A stretch of 64,000 bases of DNA from Levilactobacillus acidifarinae DSM 19394 = JCM 15949. GTDB lineage: Bacteria; Bacillota; Bacilli; Lactobacillales; Lactobacillaceae. Below are positions 27,922 to 36,668 of this stretch, in pieces. A program made the position numbers and the translations under genes. Numbering within the stretch: position 1 is the stretch's first letter; each line of letters starts with the position of its first letter. The DNA lies in contig NZ_AZDV01000005.1 in the NCBI RefSeq assembly GCF_001434835.1, forward strand, positions 62,001-126,000. The letters are read 5' to 3'. A model generated the notes under the pieces. The model was given only the letters and a program-made list of their open reading frames with translations. It did not search any database and had not been told where the DNA came from.

Positions 27922-28509
27922 ATGATCAACCGAGTAGTACTTACTGGCCGACTGACACGGGACGTTGACTTACGATACACCCAAGGCGGTGCTGCTGTTG
28001 CCACTTTTACATTGGCCGTTGATCGGCGGTTCACCAACCAGCAAGGTGAGCGGGAAGCTGATTTCGTTAGTTGTGTGATTTGGCGCAAGTCCGCGGAGAA
28101 TTTTGCCCAATACATGCATAAAGGGTCCTTGGTCGGCATCGAAGGCCGGTTGCAAACCCGAAACTACGAAAATCAGCAGGGCCAACGGGTCTATGTGACC
28201 GAAGTGGTCGTCGAAAACTTTTCCTTCTTGGAACCTCGTTCGAGCAATCGTAACGCGGCGCCCCAAGGTGGAAACAATTACGGCGCTCCTGTGAATAACG
28301 CTCCTCAGAATAATCAGACTCAGAATAACAATCCGTTCACTAGTGGCACCAACAATGGGTCGCAAGCGAACACTAACTCGAATCCCGCACCTAGTGCGCC
28401 GGCCGGGAACAACCAGCCCAATAACGGTAACAATGGTAGCAATGCCAACGATCCGTTTGCGAATACTGGCGACTCGATTGATATTTCTGACGATGATTTA
28501 CCGTTCTAA
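27922..28509 (+). CDS. ssb: Single-stranded DNA-binding protein
   Basis: SSB coats single-stranded DNA at the fork. The 195-residue protein has the OB fold ([20 protein letters not shown]) in the first 110 residues. A disordered Asn/Gln/Gly/Pro-rich linker follows, then the acidic tip DDDLPF that binds partner proteins. The Asn-rich linker is longer than in many relatives. It lies between S6 and S18, the standard order. Confidence 0.97.
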   Translation: MINRVVLTGRLTRDVDLRYTQGGAAVATFTLAVDRRFTNQQGEREADFVSCVIWRKSAENFAQYMHKGSLVGIEGRLQTRNYENQQGQRVYVTEVVVENFSFLEPRSSNRNAAPQGGNNYGAPVNNAPQNNQTQNNNPFTSGTNNGSQANTNSNPAPSAPAGNNQPNNGNNGSNANDPFANTGDSIDISDDDLPF

Positions 28510-28538
28510 AAACTCACTAAACGAGGAGGGAATTATCC

Positions 28539-28775
28539 ATGGCAGGACAACGTCGTGGCGGCCGTCGCCGTCGTAAGGTTGACTTCATCGCAGCCAACCA
28601 CATCGAATACATTGATTACAAAGACACTGACTTATTACGTCGATTCATTTCTGAACGAGGCAAGATTTTACCTCGCCGGGTTACTGGTACTAGTGCCAAG
28701 AACCAACGTAAGTTAACGATCGCTATCAAGCGTTCACGGATTATGGGCTTAATGCCATTCGTCAGCGAAGAGTAG
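28539..28775 (+). CDS. rpsR: 30S ribosomal protein S18
   Basis: The 78-residue protein [20 protein letters not shown] through [15 protein letters not shown] is a complete S18. GAGGAGGG precedes the ATG. It is the last gene of the operon, ended by the hairpin at 28782-28813. Confidence 0.97.
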   Translation: MAGQRRGGRRRRKVDFIAANHIEYIDYKDTDLLRRFISERGKILPRRVTGTSAKNQRKLTIAIKRSRIMGLMPFVSEE

Positions 28776-28781
28776 CATCAG

Positions 28782-28813
28782 AAACGACGCCTTTTAGGGG
28801 GCGTCGTTTTTTT
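28782..28813 (+). terminator. Terminator of rpsF-ssb-rpsR
   Basis: AAACGACGCC / GGGCGTCGTTTTTTT. Confidence 0.93.
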
Positions 28814-29199
28814 ATCCCCAAATTTAGTGAGTTATGCACAGAAAACGGTGGATAACTACCAGATTTAGGGGATAACTCGGAAAAGACTACTAAATCTAGT
28901 GGCTAATGGGGTAACCAGAGCTGATTATGGTGGGGGTTAGTCAGTGACGAGAACCATGATGAATGAAATAGTTAATTTAATTAATTTATGGTATGAAAAT
29001 ATGCATGCTCGATGATTAAGCGAAATAGCGCAAGTAACGCCTAACTTATGCACACTTGTGGACAATTCTGTGCATAACTTCGGTGATTATTCAAAAAGTG
29101 ATTGACAAGTAAAGCGGCTATTAAAGAGATACCGATCGACTTGCGTTCCCCTGCCAAGTTTTCTATGCTGGTAACATTAAGAACCTGGGAGGCGACACC
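28814..29199. other. Gap with DnaA boxes behind rpsR
   Basis: No gene. The variant TTATGCACA (fits TTATNCACA) occurs at 28832-28840 and 29046-29054, and inverted at 29069-29077. One-mismatch sites lie at 28847-28855 and 29057-29065. TTGACA at 29102-29107, or TTGCGT with TATGCT after 17 bases near 29142-29170, may drive the next gene. Confidence 0.6.
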
Positions 29200-29898
29200 G
29201 TGGGACGTTATCAGAATTCACAAATTTTTCAGCTGAGAGAGATTGGGTTGGGCCTAACCTTTATTGGTGGGTTTATCGACGCCTATACCTTCGTCCAGCG
29301 CGGTGGGGTGCTGGCGGCGGGACAGACCGGGAATCTGATCTTTCTGAGCGTAGACGTTGCCCAGCGAGACTTACCGGGGGTTCTGACCAAGTTGGCCACG
29401 GTCCTGGCGTTTATGCTGGGGGTGGTGGCGGTGCGCATCTGGGAGTACCACATTCGCCCACGCTCGCATTACTGGCGGCTCATCAGTCTGCTGTCAGAAT
29501 TAATCGTTTGCGGCATCGTGGGCGGCTTACCGGCCAGTGTTCCCAACTACATGGTGACGCCACCCCTAGCGCTGGTAATGGCCATGCAGACCACGGCCTT
29601 TGGCACCATTTCCGGGCACGGCTACAACAACGTGTTTTCGACCGGGAACCTCAAGAAGGCCACCAGTGCACTGACGGCGTACGGCATGAGTAGCGACCCG
29701 GCACAACTAGTCACCAGTCAGGTCTACTTCGAGCTGGTGGGGGCCTTCGCGGGCGGTGCGATCATGTCGGCACTCCTGCAAAACTGGTGGGGGACACGGA
29801 CGATTTGGGTCGCCGCGGGGGTCGTCGTCCTGGTTGGCGGGTACTACGTGGGACTACTATTCCGCCGTGCTCGGGACACTGAAAATCAGAAAAATTAA
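29200..29898 (+). CDS. YoaK/DUF1275 family membrane protein
   Basis: The 232-residue protein has six or seven hydrophobic segments and the family hallmark GGFIDAYTFVQRGGVLAAGQ followed by TGNLIFLSV. A second conserved patch is SGHGYNNVFSTGNLKKA. DUF1275 proteins are widespread small membrane proteins of unknown function. GTG 29200 follows GGGAGG. It is a single-gene unit sharing a bidirectional terminator with the convergent amidohydrolase. Confidence 0.88.
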   Translation: MGRYQNSQIFQLREIGLGLTFIGGFIDAYTFVQRGGVLAAGQTGNLIFLSVDVAQRDLPGVLTKLATVLAFMLGVVAVRIWEYHIRPRSHYWRLISLLSELIVCGIVGGLPASVPNYMVTPPLALVMAMQTTAFGTISGHGYNNVFSTGNLKKATSALTAYGMSSDPAQLVTSQVYFELVGAFAGGAIMSALLQNWWGTRTIWVAAGVVVLVGGYYVGLLFRRARDTENQKN

Positions 29899-29902
29899 CG
29901 TC

Positions 29903-29946
29903 AAAAAGCGACCAGTTACCGGAGTTTCCAGTAGCTGGTCGCTTTT
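29903..29946. terminator. Bidirectional terminator
   Basis: AAAAAGCGACCAG / CTGGTCGCTTTT with T tracts on both strands, between the convergent YoaK-like gene and the first amidohydrolase. Confidence 0.88.
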
Positions 29947-29952
29947 AAGGGT

Positions 29953-31131
29953 TTAGAATTCGCGGTGGCCCCCCAGGTAGACCTGTTTGTCGGCCTGGAC
30001 CACGTTGGCCGTGTCGGCTAAGGGATCGTTCTTTAAGACTTGGAAATCGGCGAACTTGCCGACCTCTAGGGTGCCGTAATCGTCCGCCACGCCTAAGAGC
30101 TGTGCGGAGTTTAGGCTTGAGCATTGGTAGGCCTGAGCGGGGGTCATTCCCAATTTGGTTAGGAGACCGAACTCCTTAGGCGTCAGGTCAAACCCGTTGA
30201 ATGGGGTTCCGGCGTCCGTGCCGCAGGTGAATTTAACGCCTAATTGAAAGGCCTTGGTAAGGTTGACGTAGGTGTCATCGAGGGCGTCGGCCGCCTTCTT
30301 GACCTCCCAATCGGGTAAGTGCCCCTTCCCGTATGCGGGGATTACCCATTCGGCAATCAGGGTCGGCGTTAGGTACGTGTTTTGCGCCGCCATTTGTTTA
30401 GCCTCATCGGGGGTCACGTAAAAACCGTGCTCGATGGAGTCTACCCCGGCGTCTAAGGCGTTTTGAATCCCCGGATTTCCTTCTGCGTGGGCGGCGACGA
30501 CCCGGCGCTTGTGATGGGCTTCTTCGACGGCGACGTGCATTTCGGCCGTAGAGAGTTGGGGGTCTTCCATGAAGTCATTAGGGGTCATGACGCCGCCGGT
30601 GGCAATCACCTTGACACTGTCGATTCCCAACTTAAACGCTTGCCGGATGGCCTTACGCATTTCGTCGGGAGAATCGACCAGGTTACCACTATGGGGGCCA
30701 TCCCCGTGCCCCCCGGTCATGGTAAAGGCGCGCCCGGACGTCAAAAAGTGCGGGGTGTGAGGGAGTTTGCCGTCGGCCTGCATCCGTTTGAGGGCAACGT
30801 CGACGTCGTACTTGGTTCCACATTGGCGTAAGAAGGTCACCCCGGATTTTAACAGGGCTTGTAAATTCTGGGTGGCGAATACGGCGGCTTCGGCCTCGGT
30901 TTGGCCATAATTGCCGTTAAAGGATTGCGGATCGGCGGTGACGTGGGTGTGGACGTTTAAGAAGCCGGGCATCACGTATTGACCGTTTAAATCAACGAGG
31001 TTCTCGGTGGCGGTGGGGGTTCCGGTTCCGCGAGCGGTCAACCGACCGGTTTCGTTAACGGTAAACCAGGCATCCGGGGTGTTGTGATCGGTACGACCAT
31101 CGAATAAGGTGCAATTAAAAAAAGTTGTCAT
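29953..31131 (-). CDS. Metal-dependent amidohydrolase, prolidase-like (copy 1)
   Basis: The 392-residue cytoplasmic protein has the binuclear amidohydrolase motifs: HTH (H61, H63), the lysine expected to be carboxylated in DSVKVIATGG (K174), H215 in AAHAEG, H235 in SIEHG and D306 in GTDAG. This set is typical of bacterial Xaa-Pro or Xaa-Arg/Lys dipeptidases and imidazolonepropionase-like enzymes. No signal peptide. It starts 16 bases behind the peptide-binding lipoprotein gene, so import and cleavage of peptides in one T-box-controlled operon is a reasonable inference. A close paralogue lies at 33294-34475. Confidence 0.88.
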   Translation of the reverse strand: MTTFFNCTLFDGRTDHNTPDAWFTVNETGRLTARGTGTPTATENLVDLNGQYVMPGFLNVHTHVTADPQSFNGNYGQTEAEAAVFATQNLQALLKSGVTFLRQCGTKYDVDVALKRMQADGKLPHTPHFLTSGRAFTMTGGHGDGPHSGNLVDSPDEMRKAIRQAFKLGIDSVKVIATGGVMTPNDFMEDPQLSTAEMHVAVEEAHHKRRVVAAHAEGNPGIQNALDAGVDSIEHGFYVTPDEAKQMAAQNTYLTPTLIAEWVIPAYGKGHLPDWEVKKAADALDDTYVNLTKAFQLGVKFTCGTDAGTPFNGFDLTPKEFGLLTKLGMTPAQAYQCSSLNSAQLLGVADDYGTLEVGKFADFQVLKNDPLADTANVVQADKQVYLGGHREF

Positions 31132-31147
31132 GAGTAATTCCTCCTAT

Positions 31148-32755
31148 TTATTTCCAGTAAGCATATTGGTATTGGGCTTCGTTTAAAAGTGAGTAGGATA
31201 AGCCACCCACGTTCTTATTGATGAGCTTGGCCTCGGCCGGTTGGTAGAGGGGCAGGTAACCCTTAACGCTCATCAGATATTTATCGGCGGTCATCAGACC
31301 GTTGTAGCGGGCCAGACCACTCTGGGCGTTAGCCTTTTGCAAGAGTTGATTAAAGGTCGGGTCGTTCCAGTTGGTAAAGTTGACCGTGTTGCCTTTGGCG
31401 GCTAATTCGAGGTAGTCGTCGGCGTCTAACCAATTGGTGGACCAACCGGTGAGGTTTAATTCGAAAGTCCCGGCAAAGTCGCGGGCCACGTGTTGGGCGT
31501 GGGGAATGGCCGTGGTCGTGACGGTCAGGCCGGTCAAGTTCTTCTCCAAAACGGATTGGAGGTAGGTACCCACCTTCTTATCGTCATCCGTATCGTCGGT
31601 CAACAGATTTAAGGTGACCTTGGTTTTACCGGTCTCTTTTAAGTATTTCTGCCAGTAAGCTTTGGCTTTGGTGAGGTCTTGGGGGAGTTGATTTCCCACT
31701 TCACTCGCCATGTCTTGTCCCGTCTGAGGGTTCGCCTGGTCGCCACGAGGGACGGCGCTCAGGGCAGGCTTGGACCCGTCGTTTAAGACCTGACCAGTCA
31801 GTTGTTGCCGGTCGACCGCGTAAGAAACGGCCTGACGTAGATTTTCGGAGTTCGTGGCGGTCTTCTTACTGTTCACGTAGAGGTACTGTAGACGACCTTG
31901 CAGGTGGGTATGTAACTGACTATCGTTACTGTTGGCCCGAACGTACTGGCCACTGACCGTGGTTTCTTGCACCTTATTGGCCTTGAACAGATTTTCGGCG
32001 GTGGTTTCGTCCTTGGTGACCGCGACCTTGACCCGGTCGATCTTTACGTTTTTAGCGTTCCAATAGTGCGTGTTTTTGACGTAGTGCCAGGTCGAATTGC
32101 TCCCCGTCCAGCCAACGAGTTTGTACGGGCCGTTACTCAGGGTCTTGGACGCCATGGTTCCGTATTGGGCGCCGTATTTCTTCACGGTAGCGGTATTGAG
32201 GGGGTAATACTTGCTGGCGACCAGATCGTTGAAGTAGGGGACGGCCTTGGTTAATTGAATCCGTAACGTCGTTTGATTCAAGGCCTTAACCCCCAATTTA
32301 GTGGGCGCCAGCGTACCCTTTTGAACGGCCGCGTAATTTTTAAAGGCCGATAAGACGCTGGCATATTGCGCCTTGGTCTTGGGATTCGCCATGCGTTGCA
32401 AGGAAGTGACGAAGTCTTGGGCGGTGACGGCCTGTCCGTTGGCCCACTTCGCGTTTTTCTTGAGGATGAAGGTGTAGGTTTTACCCTGGTTGGTGGGTTT
32501 AACTACCTTGGTAGCGACACCGGGCACAATCTTATTAGACCGGTTATAGGTGTAAAGCCCCTCCATGGTCTGATAAATCAGACTGGCACTGTTGGTGTCG
32601 GTATCCTTGTTGGGGTCGGCCGTCGCCGGTTCGTCGGCGAGCGTGACGTTGAGCGTTTTATTCTGTGATTTTGTCTGGCCGGATGCCTGACCGCAGCCAC
32701 TTAACGCGACTAGGGCCAGTAAAGCGGTCGTGGTTAACCAAGTTTTATGAGTCAT
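31148..32755 (-). CDS. oppA: Peptide ABC transporter substrate-binding lipoprotein, OppA-like (copy 1)
   Basis: The 535-residue protein has a signal peptide with lipobox LSGC (Cys21) and the family 5 solute-binding layout (TLADEPATADPNKDTDTNS at the mature start, NGPYKLVGW and HYWNAKNVK further on). It captures peptides at the outer membrane face. Start ATG 32755 lies behind AGGAGG; a longer open frame reaching 32899 runs through the T-box terminator and is not real. No permease or ATPase gene is nearby, so it must use a transporter core encoded elsewhere. Controlled by a T-box. Confidence 0.93.
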   Translation of the reverse strand: MTHKTWLTTTALLALVALSGCGQASGQTKSQNKTLNVTLADEPATADPNKDTDTNSASLIYQTMEGLYTYNRSNKIVPGVATKVVKPTNQGKTYTFILKKNAKWANGQAVTAQDFVTSLQRMANPKTKAQYASVLSAFKNYAAVQKGTLAPTKLGVKALNQTTLRIQLTKAVPYFNDLVASKYYPLNTATVKKYGAQYGTMASKTLSNGPYKLVGWTGSNSTWHYVKNTHYWNAKNVKIDRVKVAVTKDETTAENLFKANKVQETTVSGQYVRANSNDSQLHTHLQGRLQYLYVNSKKTATNSENLRQAVSYAVDRQQLTGQVLNDGSKPALSAVPRGDQANPQTGQDMASEVGNQLPQDLTKAKAYWQKYLKETGKTKVTLNLLTDDTDDDKKVGTYLQSVLEKNLTGLTVTTTAIPHAQHVARDFAGTFELNLTGWSTNWLDADDYLELAAKGNTVNFTNWNDPTFNQLLQKANAQSGLARYNGLMTADKYLMSVKGYLPLYQPAEAKLINKNVGGLSYSLLNEAQYQYAYWK

Positions 32756-32795
32756 AGAAAAGCCTCCTAGCACAATTGATCTAAGGTTTGAGAAC

Positions 32796-33135
32796 AAAAA
32801 AAGCACCCTCATGGAAAAAACAACTTCCATAAGGGTGCAGTTCGCACGGTACCACCTTAATTTTCGCGACAAAAACGTCGCCTTTAGCATGAACGGCAAG
32901 GGGCCTAGACGCCGACGCTAAACTAGGCTTTTAGCGCTAGCGACCCTCGCGATTCACTGCACGGATAACGGGATGCTTCCCGGTTGAACACTTACTTGAA
33001 TTCGGTGGACGGCTCCGAAGGGATGTTCGTGTTGGGGTAACTGACCCGCTTGCACTAGACCGGGTTCGCTAACAGTCGTGACCAACACTACTGGACTTCA
33101 TCATCACTTTTTAATGTTCTAATCAATTGTTAATA
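32796..33135 (-). promoter_or_regulatory. T-box riboswitch of oppA copy 1, specifier probably Ile
   Basis: Minus strand: T-box core AAGGTGGTACCGTG, with the complement GGTACCACC at 32849-32857. It is followed by a terminator hairpin GCACCCT / AGGGTGC and a run of seven T residues (32802-32796). Stem I has AGTA, and on the other side GAA-C-ATC-C before CTTC. By analogy with the asnA leader the specifier is ATC (Ile). It controls the oppA-amidohydrolase pair. Confidence 0.88.
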
Positions 33136-33141
33136 ATTGCT

Positions 33142-33169
33142 AGTTTAGCACCGATTTTTGGATTGTCAA
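33142..33169 (-). promoter_or_regulatory. Promoter of T-box/oppA copy 1
   Basis: Minus strand: -35 TTGACA (33169-33164), 16 bases, extended -10 TGC-TAAACT (33147-33142). The same promoter sequence precedes copy 2. Confidence 0.78.
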
Positions 33170-33293
33170 CGCAAATTTGAAAACTGTTGTCGGTGTGTTA
33201 GTCGGTAAACTTGCTAAGTGGTTCGACCAAAAAGCGCGCCAGCGACCGTTTTTTGAGGGGAAGGGGGTCGCTAGCGCGCAGGCGGAAATTTAA

Positions 33294-34475
33294 TTAAAAT
33301 TCACGGTGACCGCCAAGGTAAACTTGCTTATCTGCTTGGACGACGGCGTGAACATCGGCGACGGGATCGGCTTTTAGAACTTGAAAGTCGGCGAACTTGC
33401 CCACTTCAAGGGTGCCGTAATCGTCGGCAACGCCTAAGAGGTTAGCGGAATTGATGCTGGAACACTGGTAGGCCTGGGCGGGGGTCATGCCGATTTTGGT
33501 GAGCATTTCGAATTCATGAGGGGTCTGATCAAAGCCGTTGAACGGCGTGCCAGCATCCGTACCACAGGTAAACTTAACGCCAATCTGGAAGGCACGAGAG
33601 AGATTGACATAAGTGTCGTCAAGGGCATCCTCAGCCTTTTTAATCTCCCAAGCCGGGAGTACCCCGATACCGTCCTTAGCAGCCGCCCATTCAGCGATTA
33701 ACGTTGGCGTGAGGTAAGTTCCCTGGGCCACCATCTGATGAGCTTCTTGTTCGTTGACGTAAAAGCCGTGTTCGATTGAGTCGACGCCGGCGTCGATGGC
33801 GTTTTGAATGCCAGGATTACCTTCGGCGTGAGCCGCAACGATGCGCCGCTTGTGGTGAGATTCCTCCACGGCCACGTGCATTTCAGCCACGGAAAGTTGC
33901 GGGTCCTCCATAAAGTCGTTGGGAGTCATCACGCCCCCAGTTGCCATGACCTTGATGCTTTCGGCACCATTTTTAAATGCCGTTCGAACGGCTTTGCGCA
34001 TCTCGCCGGGGGAATCGACCGCGTGACCACCGTGGGATGAATCGCCATGACCGCCCGTCATAGAGAAGGCTTTTCCGGAAGTCATCATGTGTGGGGTGTG
34101 TGGCAACTTACCGTCTTGTTGCATTCGTTTGAGGGCGATATCCACGTCGTATTCAGTACCACATTGGCGAATGTAGGTAACGCCGGACTGGAGTAATTGA
34201 TGCATGTTCTGCGTAGCGAAAACCGCTGATTCGGCTTCGGTGTGGCCATACGAGCCATCAGGGGTGTCAGGGCCCGCCGTGATGTGGGTATGGACGTTGA
34301 AGAAACCGGGCATCACGTATTGTCCGTGAAAGTCGACTTGTTGGTCAGCACTGGTGGGGGTTCCAGTTCCCCGAGCAGTGATGCGGCCAGTGTGGTCGTC
34401 AACCGTGAACCAAGCATTTTCCGTATTGTGTTCAGTGGCACCGTCAAAGAAATTGCAGTTGTAAAAAGTCGTCAT
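33294..34475 (-). CDS. Metal-dependent amidohydrolase, prolidase-like (copy 2)
   Basis: The 393-residue paralogue of the 29953 gene keeps all metal ligands: H62 and H64 (HTH), K175 (ESIKVMATGG), H216, H236 and D307. Differences are scattered, so both copies look functional and may differ in peptide preference. TGGAGGAA precedes the ATG. It lies 81 bases behind its oppA partner, a longer gap than in copy 1. No terminator is obvious behind it: the next downstream elements are the promoter and T-box of copy 1, so readthrough is possible. Confidence 0.87.
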   Translation of the reverse strand: MTTFYNCNFFDGATEHNTENAWFTVDDHTGRITARGTGTPTSADQQVDFHGQYVMPGFFNVHTHITAGPDTPDGSYGHTEAESAVFATQNMHQLLQSGVTYIRQCGTEYDVDIALKRMQQDGKLPHTPHMMTSGKAFSMTGGHGDSSHGGHAVDSPGEMRKAVRTAFKNGAESIKVMATGGVMTPNDFMEDPQLSVAEMHVAVEESHHKRRIVAAHAEGNPGIQNAIDAGVDSIEHGFYVNEQEAHQMVAQGTYLTPTLIAEWAAAKDGIGVLPAWEIKKAEDALDDTYVNLSRAFQIGVKFTCGTDAGTPFNGFDQTPHEFEMLTKIGMTPAQAYQCSSINSANLLGVADDYGTLEVGKFADFQVLKADPVADVHAVVQADKQVYLGGHREF

Positions 34476-34556
34476 GAGACATTCCTCCAGTTTTTTTAGT
34501 TAAGGGGTGAGTTGTGTGGAACGGATTGGTCACTTCCTCAAATGGTTTTAGACGTA

Positions 34557-36158
34557 TTATTTCCAATAGGCGTATTGATAGTGCGCTTCGTTCAACAATG
34601 AGTAAGTCAGACCACCAACCTTGTCACTGACCAATTTAGCTTCAGAAGGTTGATAGACGGGAACGTATCCCTTTATACTCATCAGGTACTTATTAGCAGC
34701 AATCAAGCCGTTGTAGCGTGCGATACCGGTTTGAGCATTGGTACTTTGCAGAAGCTGATTGTACTGGGTATCGTTCCAATTGGTGAAGTTGACGGAATTG
34801 CCCTTCGCGGCCAGTTCCAGGTAGTCGTCGGCGTCTAGCCAATTGGTGGACCAGCCAATCAAGTTGATATCGAACTTCTCGGCAAAGTCGCGGGCTACGT
34901 GTTGGGCGTGTGGTAGAGCAGTGATGTTAACGGTCAACCCTTTGAAATTCTTTTCCATGACGGATTGGATGTAGGTACCCACGTGCTTATCGTCGTCGCT
35001 ATCGTCGGTCAAGATGTTCAAAGTGACTTTGGACTTGCCGGTTTCCTTCAAATACTTTTGCCAGTAAGCTTTGGCTTTGGTCACGTCATGAGGTAACAGG
35101 TTACCCACTTCTTTAGCCATATCTTCGCCAGTTTGGGGATTGGCTTGATCACCGTAAGGAACGGCGCTGGTGGCTGCTTTGGATCCGTCGCCCAGGACGT
35201 GGTTGACCAATTGGTTGCGGTCGATCACGTAAGAGACGGCTTGACGCAGGTTTTCGGAGCTAGTCTTTGCTTGTTTACTGTTGAAGACCAGGAGGTTCAT
35301 GCGTCCCAGCAAATGAGTTTTCAGTTGTTTTTCGTTGCCATTGGACCGAACGTATTGGCCACTAACGGTCGTTTCTTGAATTTTACCGGATTTAAACAAG
35401 TTGGCCGCTGTCGTCTCATCTTTGGTAACAGAAACCTTTACATTGTTGATTTTGACGTTTGGGGCGTTCCAGTAATGGGTATTTTTAACGTAGCGCCAGC
35501 TAGAGTTACTTCCAGTCCAACCAACTAGTTTATAGGGACCGTCACTCATGGCCTTAACGGCGCTGGTTCCGTATTGGGCACCGTACTTCTTTACGGTTGC
35601 GGTGTTCAGCGGGTAATAGTCACTGGCCACCAAACTATTGAAGTACGGGACAGCTTTGGTCAGCTGAATTTGGAGCTTAGTCTTACTTAGGGCTTTGATG
35701 CCTAATTTTGAAGGGGCCATCTTGCCGTGCTGAACGGCATCGTAATTTTTGAAGGCCGAGAGAAGACTGGCGTATTGGGCCTTAGTTTTAGGATTAGCCA
35801 TTCGTTGTAGAGAAGTGACGAAATCTTGTGCCGTGACCTGTTGACCATTAGCCCATTTGGCGTTTTTCTTAAGCGTAAACGTGTAAGTCTTTCCGTGATT
35901 AGTCGGTTTAACGATCTTGGTCGCGACGCCGGGAACAATCTTGTTAGATCTGCTATAGGTGTAGAGACCTTCCATTGTCTGGGAAATGACACTACCGCTA
36001 TTGGTATCGGTGGATTTGTTCGGGTCGGCCGTCGCCGGTTCATCAGCTAAGGTGACGTTCAACGTTTTATTTTGAGTCTGGCCGTTGGCTTGGCCGCAGG
36101 CGCTTAGGGTGACCGCCAGCAGTAGGGCGGCGGGAATCATAAATAGTGAACGATGCAT
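34557..36158 (-). CDS. oppA: Peptide ABC transporter substrate-binding lipoprotein, OppA-like (copy 2)
   Basis: The 533-residue protein has lipobox LSAC (Cys21) and is highly similar to copy 1 along its whole length. Examples are the shared mature start TLADEPATADPNK and the C-terminal SLLNEAHYQYAYWK. Start ATG 36158 is behind TAGGAGG. It is also an orphan binding protein. Its T-box has a different specifier region from copy 1, so the two paralogues may be induced by different amino acid shortages. Confidence 0.93.
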   Translation of the reverse strand: MHRSLFMIPAALLLAVTLSACGQANGQTQNKTLNVTLADEPATADPNKSTDTNSGSVISQTMEGLYTYSRSNKIVPGVATKIVKPTNHGKTYTFTLKKNAKWANGQQVTAQDFVTSLQRMANPKTKAQYASLLSAFKNYDAVQHGKMAPSKLGIKALSKTKLQIQLTKAVPYFNSLVASDYYPLNTATVKKYGAQYGTSAVKAMSDGPYKLVGWTGSNSSWRYVKNTHYWNAPNVKINNVKVSVTKDETTAANLFKSGKIQETTVSGQYVRSNGNEKQLKTHLLGRMNLLVFNSKQAKTSSENLRQAVSYVIDRNQLVNHVLGDGSKAATSAVPYGDQANPQTGEDMAKEVGNLLPHDVTKAKAYWQKYLKETGKSKVTLNILTDDSDDDKHVGTYIQSVMEKNFKGLTVNITALPHAQHVARDFAEKFDINLIGWSTNWLDADDYLELAAKGNSVNFTNWNDTQYNQLLQSTNAQTGIARYNGLIAANKYLMSIKGYVPVYQPSEAKLVSDKVGGLTYSLLNEAHYQYAYWK

Positions 36159-36202
36159 GGGCAAAGACCTCCTAGGGATGTCAATCGATGCGGTGGTGAA
36201 CG

Positions 36203-36522
36203 ACAAAAAGCGCCCTCACGGAAAATGTTTCTCCGTAAGGGCGCAAGTCTTTGCACGGTACCACCTTAGTTGGTTCTCAACATGAACGGCGGCTCCTAGA
36301 GGCAATTTCTCACAGGCTAGGTCCTGTGGGGGCCACACCGCGATTCAAGTGCAAGGATAACGGTTGCGGCCGGTCGGGCTTACTAGCATTCAGCTGACAG
36401 TTCGGAAGGGAGTTCACGTGAGGCTGGGGTTCCCGCTTACACTAAACCGGGATCGCTTGACGCCCAAGGTCACGTTACTAGTCTTCTTCATCACTTTTTA
36501 ATTTTCTCATCGATTGTTAATG
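36203..36522 (-). promoter_or_regulatory. T-box riboswitch of oppA copy 2, specifier Leu or Ser
   Basis: Minus strand: T-box core AAGGTGGTACCGTG (complement GGTACCACC at 36257-36265), then terminator GCGCCCT / AGGGCGC with T run. In stem I AGTA faces GAA followed by CTCC and then CTTCC. This is one base shorter than in the other leaders, so the specifier can be read as CTC (Leu) or TCC (Ser). Confidence 0.88.
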
Positions 36523-36528
36523 ATTGCT

Positions 36529-36557
36529 AGTTTAGCGAGACAACCGAAAAATGTCAA
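36529..36557 (-). promoter_or_regulatory. Promoter of T-box/oppA copy 2
   Basis: Minus strand: -35 TTGACA (36557-36552), 17 bases, -10 TAAACT (36534-36529). Sequence behind the -10 (AGCAAT.ATTAACAAT) is shared with copy 1. Confidence 0.8.
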
Positions 36558-36622
36558 CCGCTTTTGAAAAATTACTCACCAACTGAATGGATAATCCCGG
36601 GTGGCTGTAAGTAAGCTGTGTT

Positions 36623-36662
36623 AAAAAAATTCCGTCATAATCTGAGGATTACGACGGAATTT
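36623..36662 (-). terminator. Terminator of the nitroreductase gene
   Basis: Minus strand AAATTCCGTCGTAATC / GATTATGACGGAATTT with one G-T pair, then T residues. Confidence 0.9.
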
Positions 36663-36668
36663 AAGGCG

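Noticed and set aside
32756-32899. N-terminal extension of oppA copy 1
   Set aside because: The extra codons cover the T-box core and terminator, and the signal peptide starts at 32755 behind AGGAGG.
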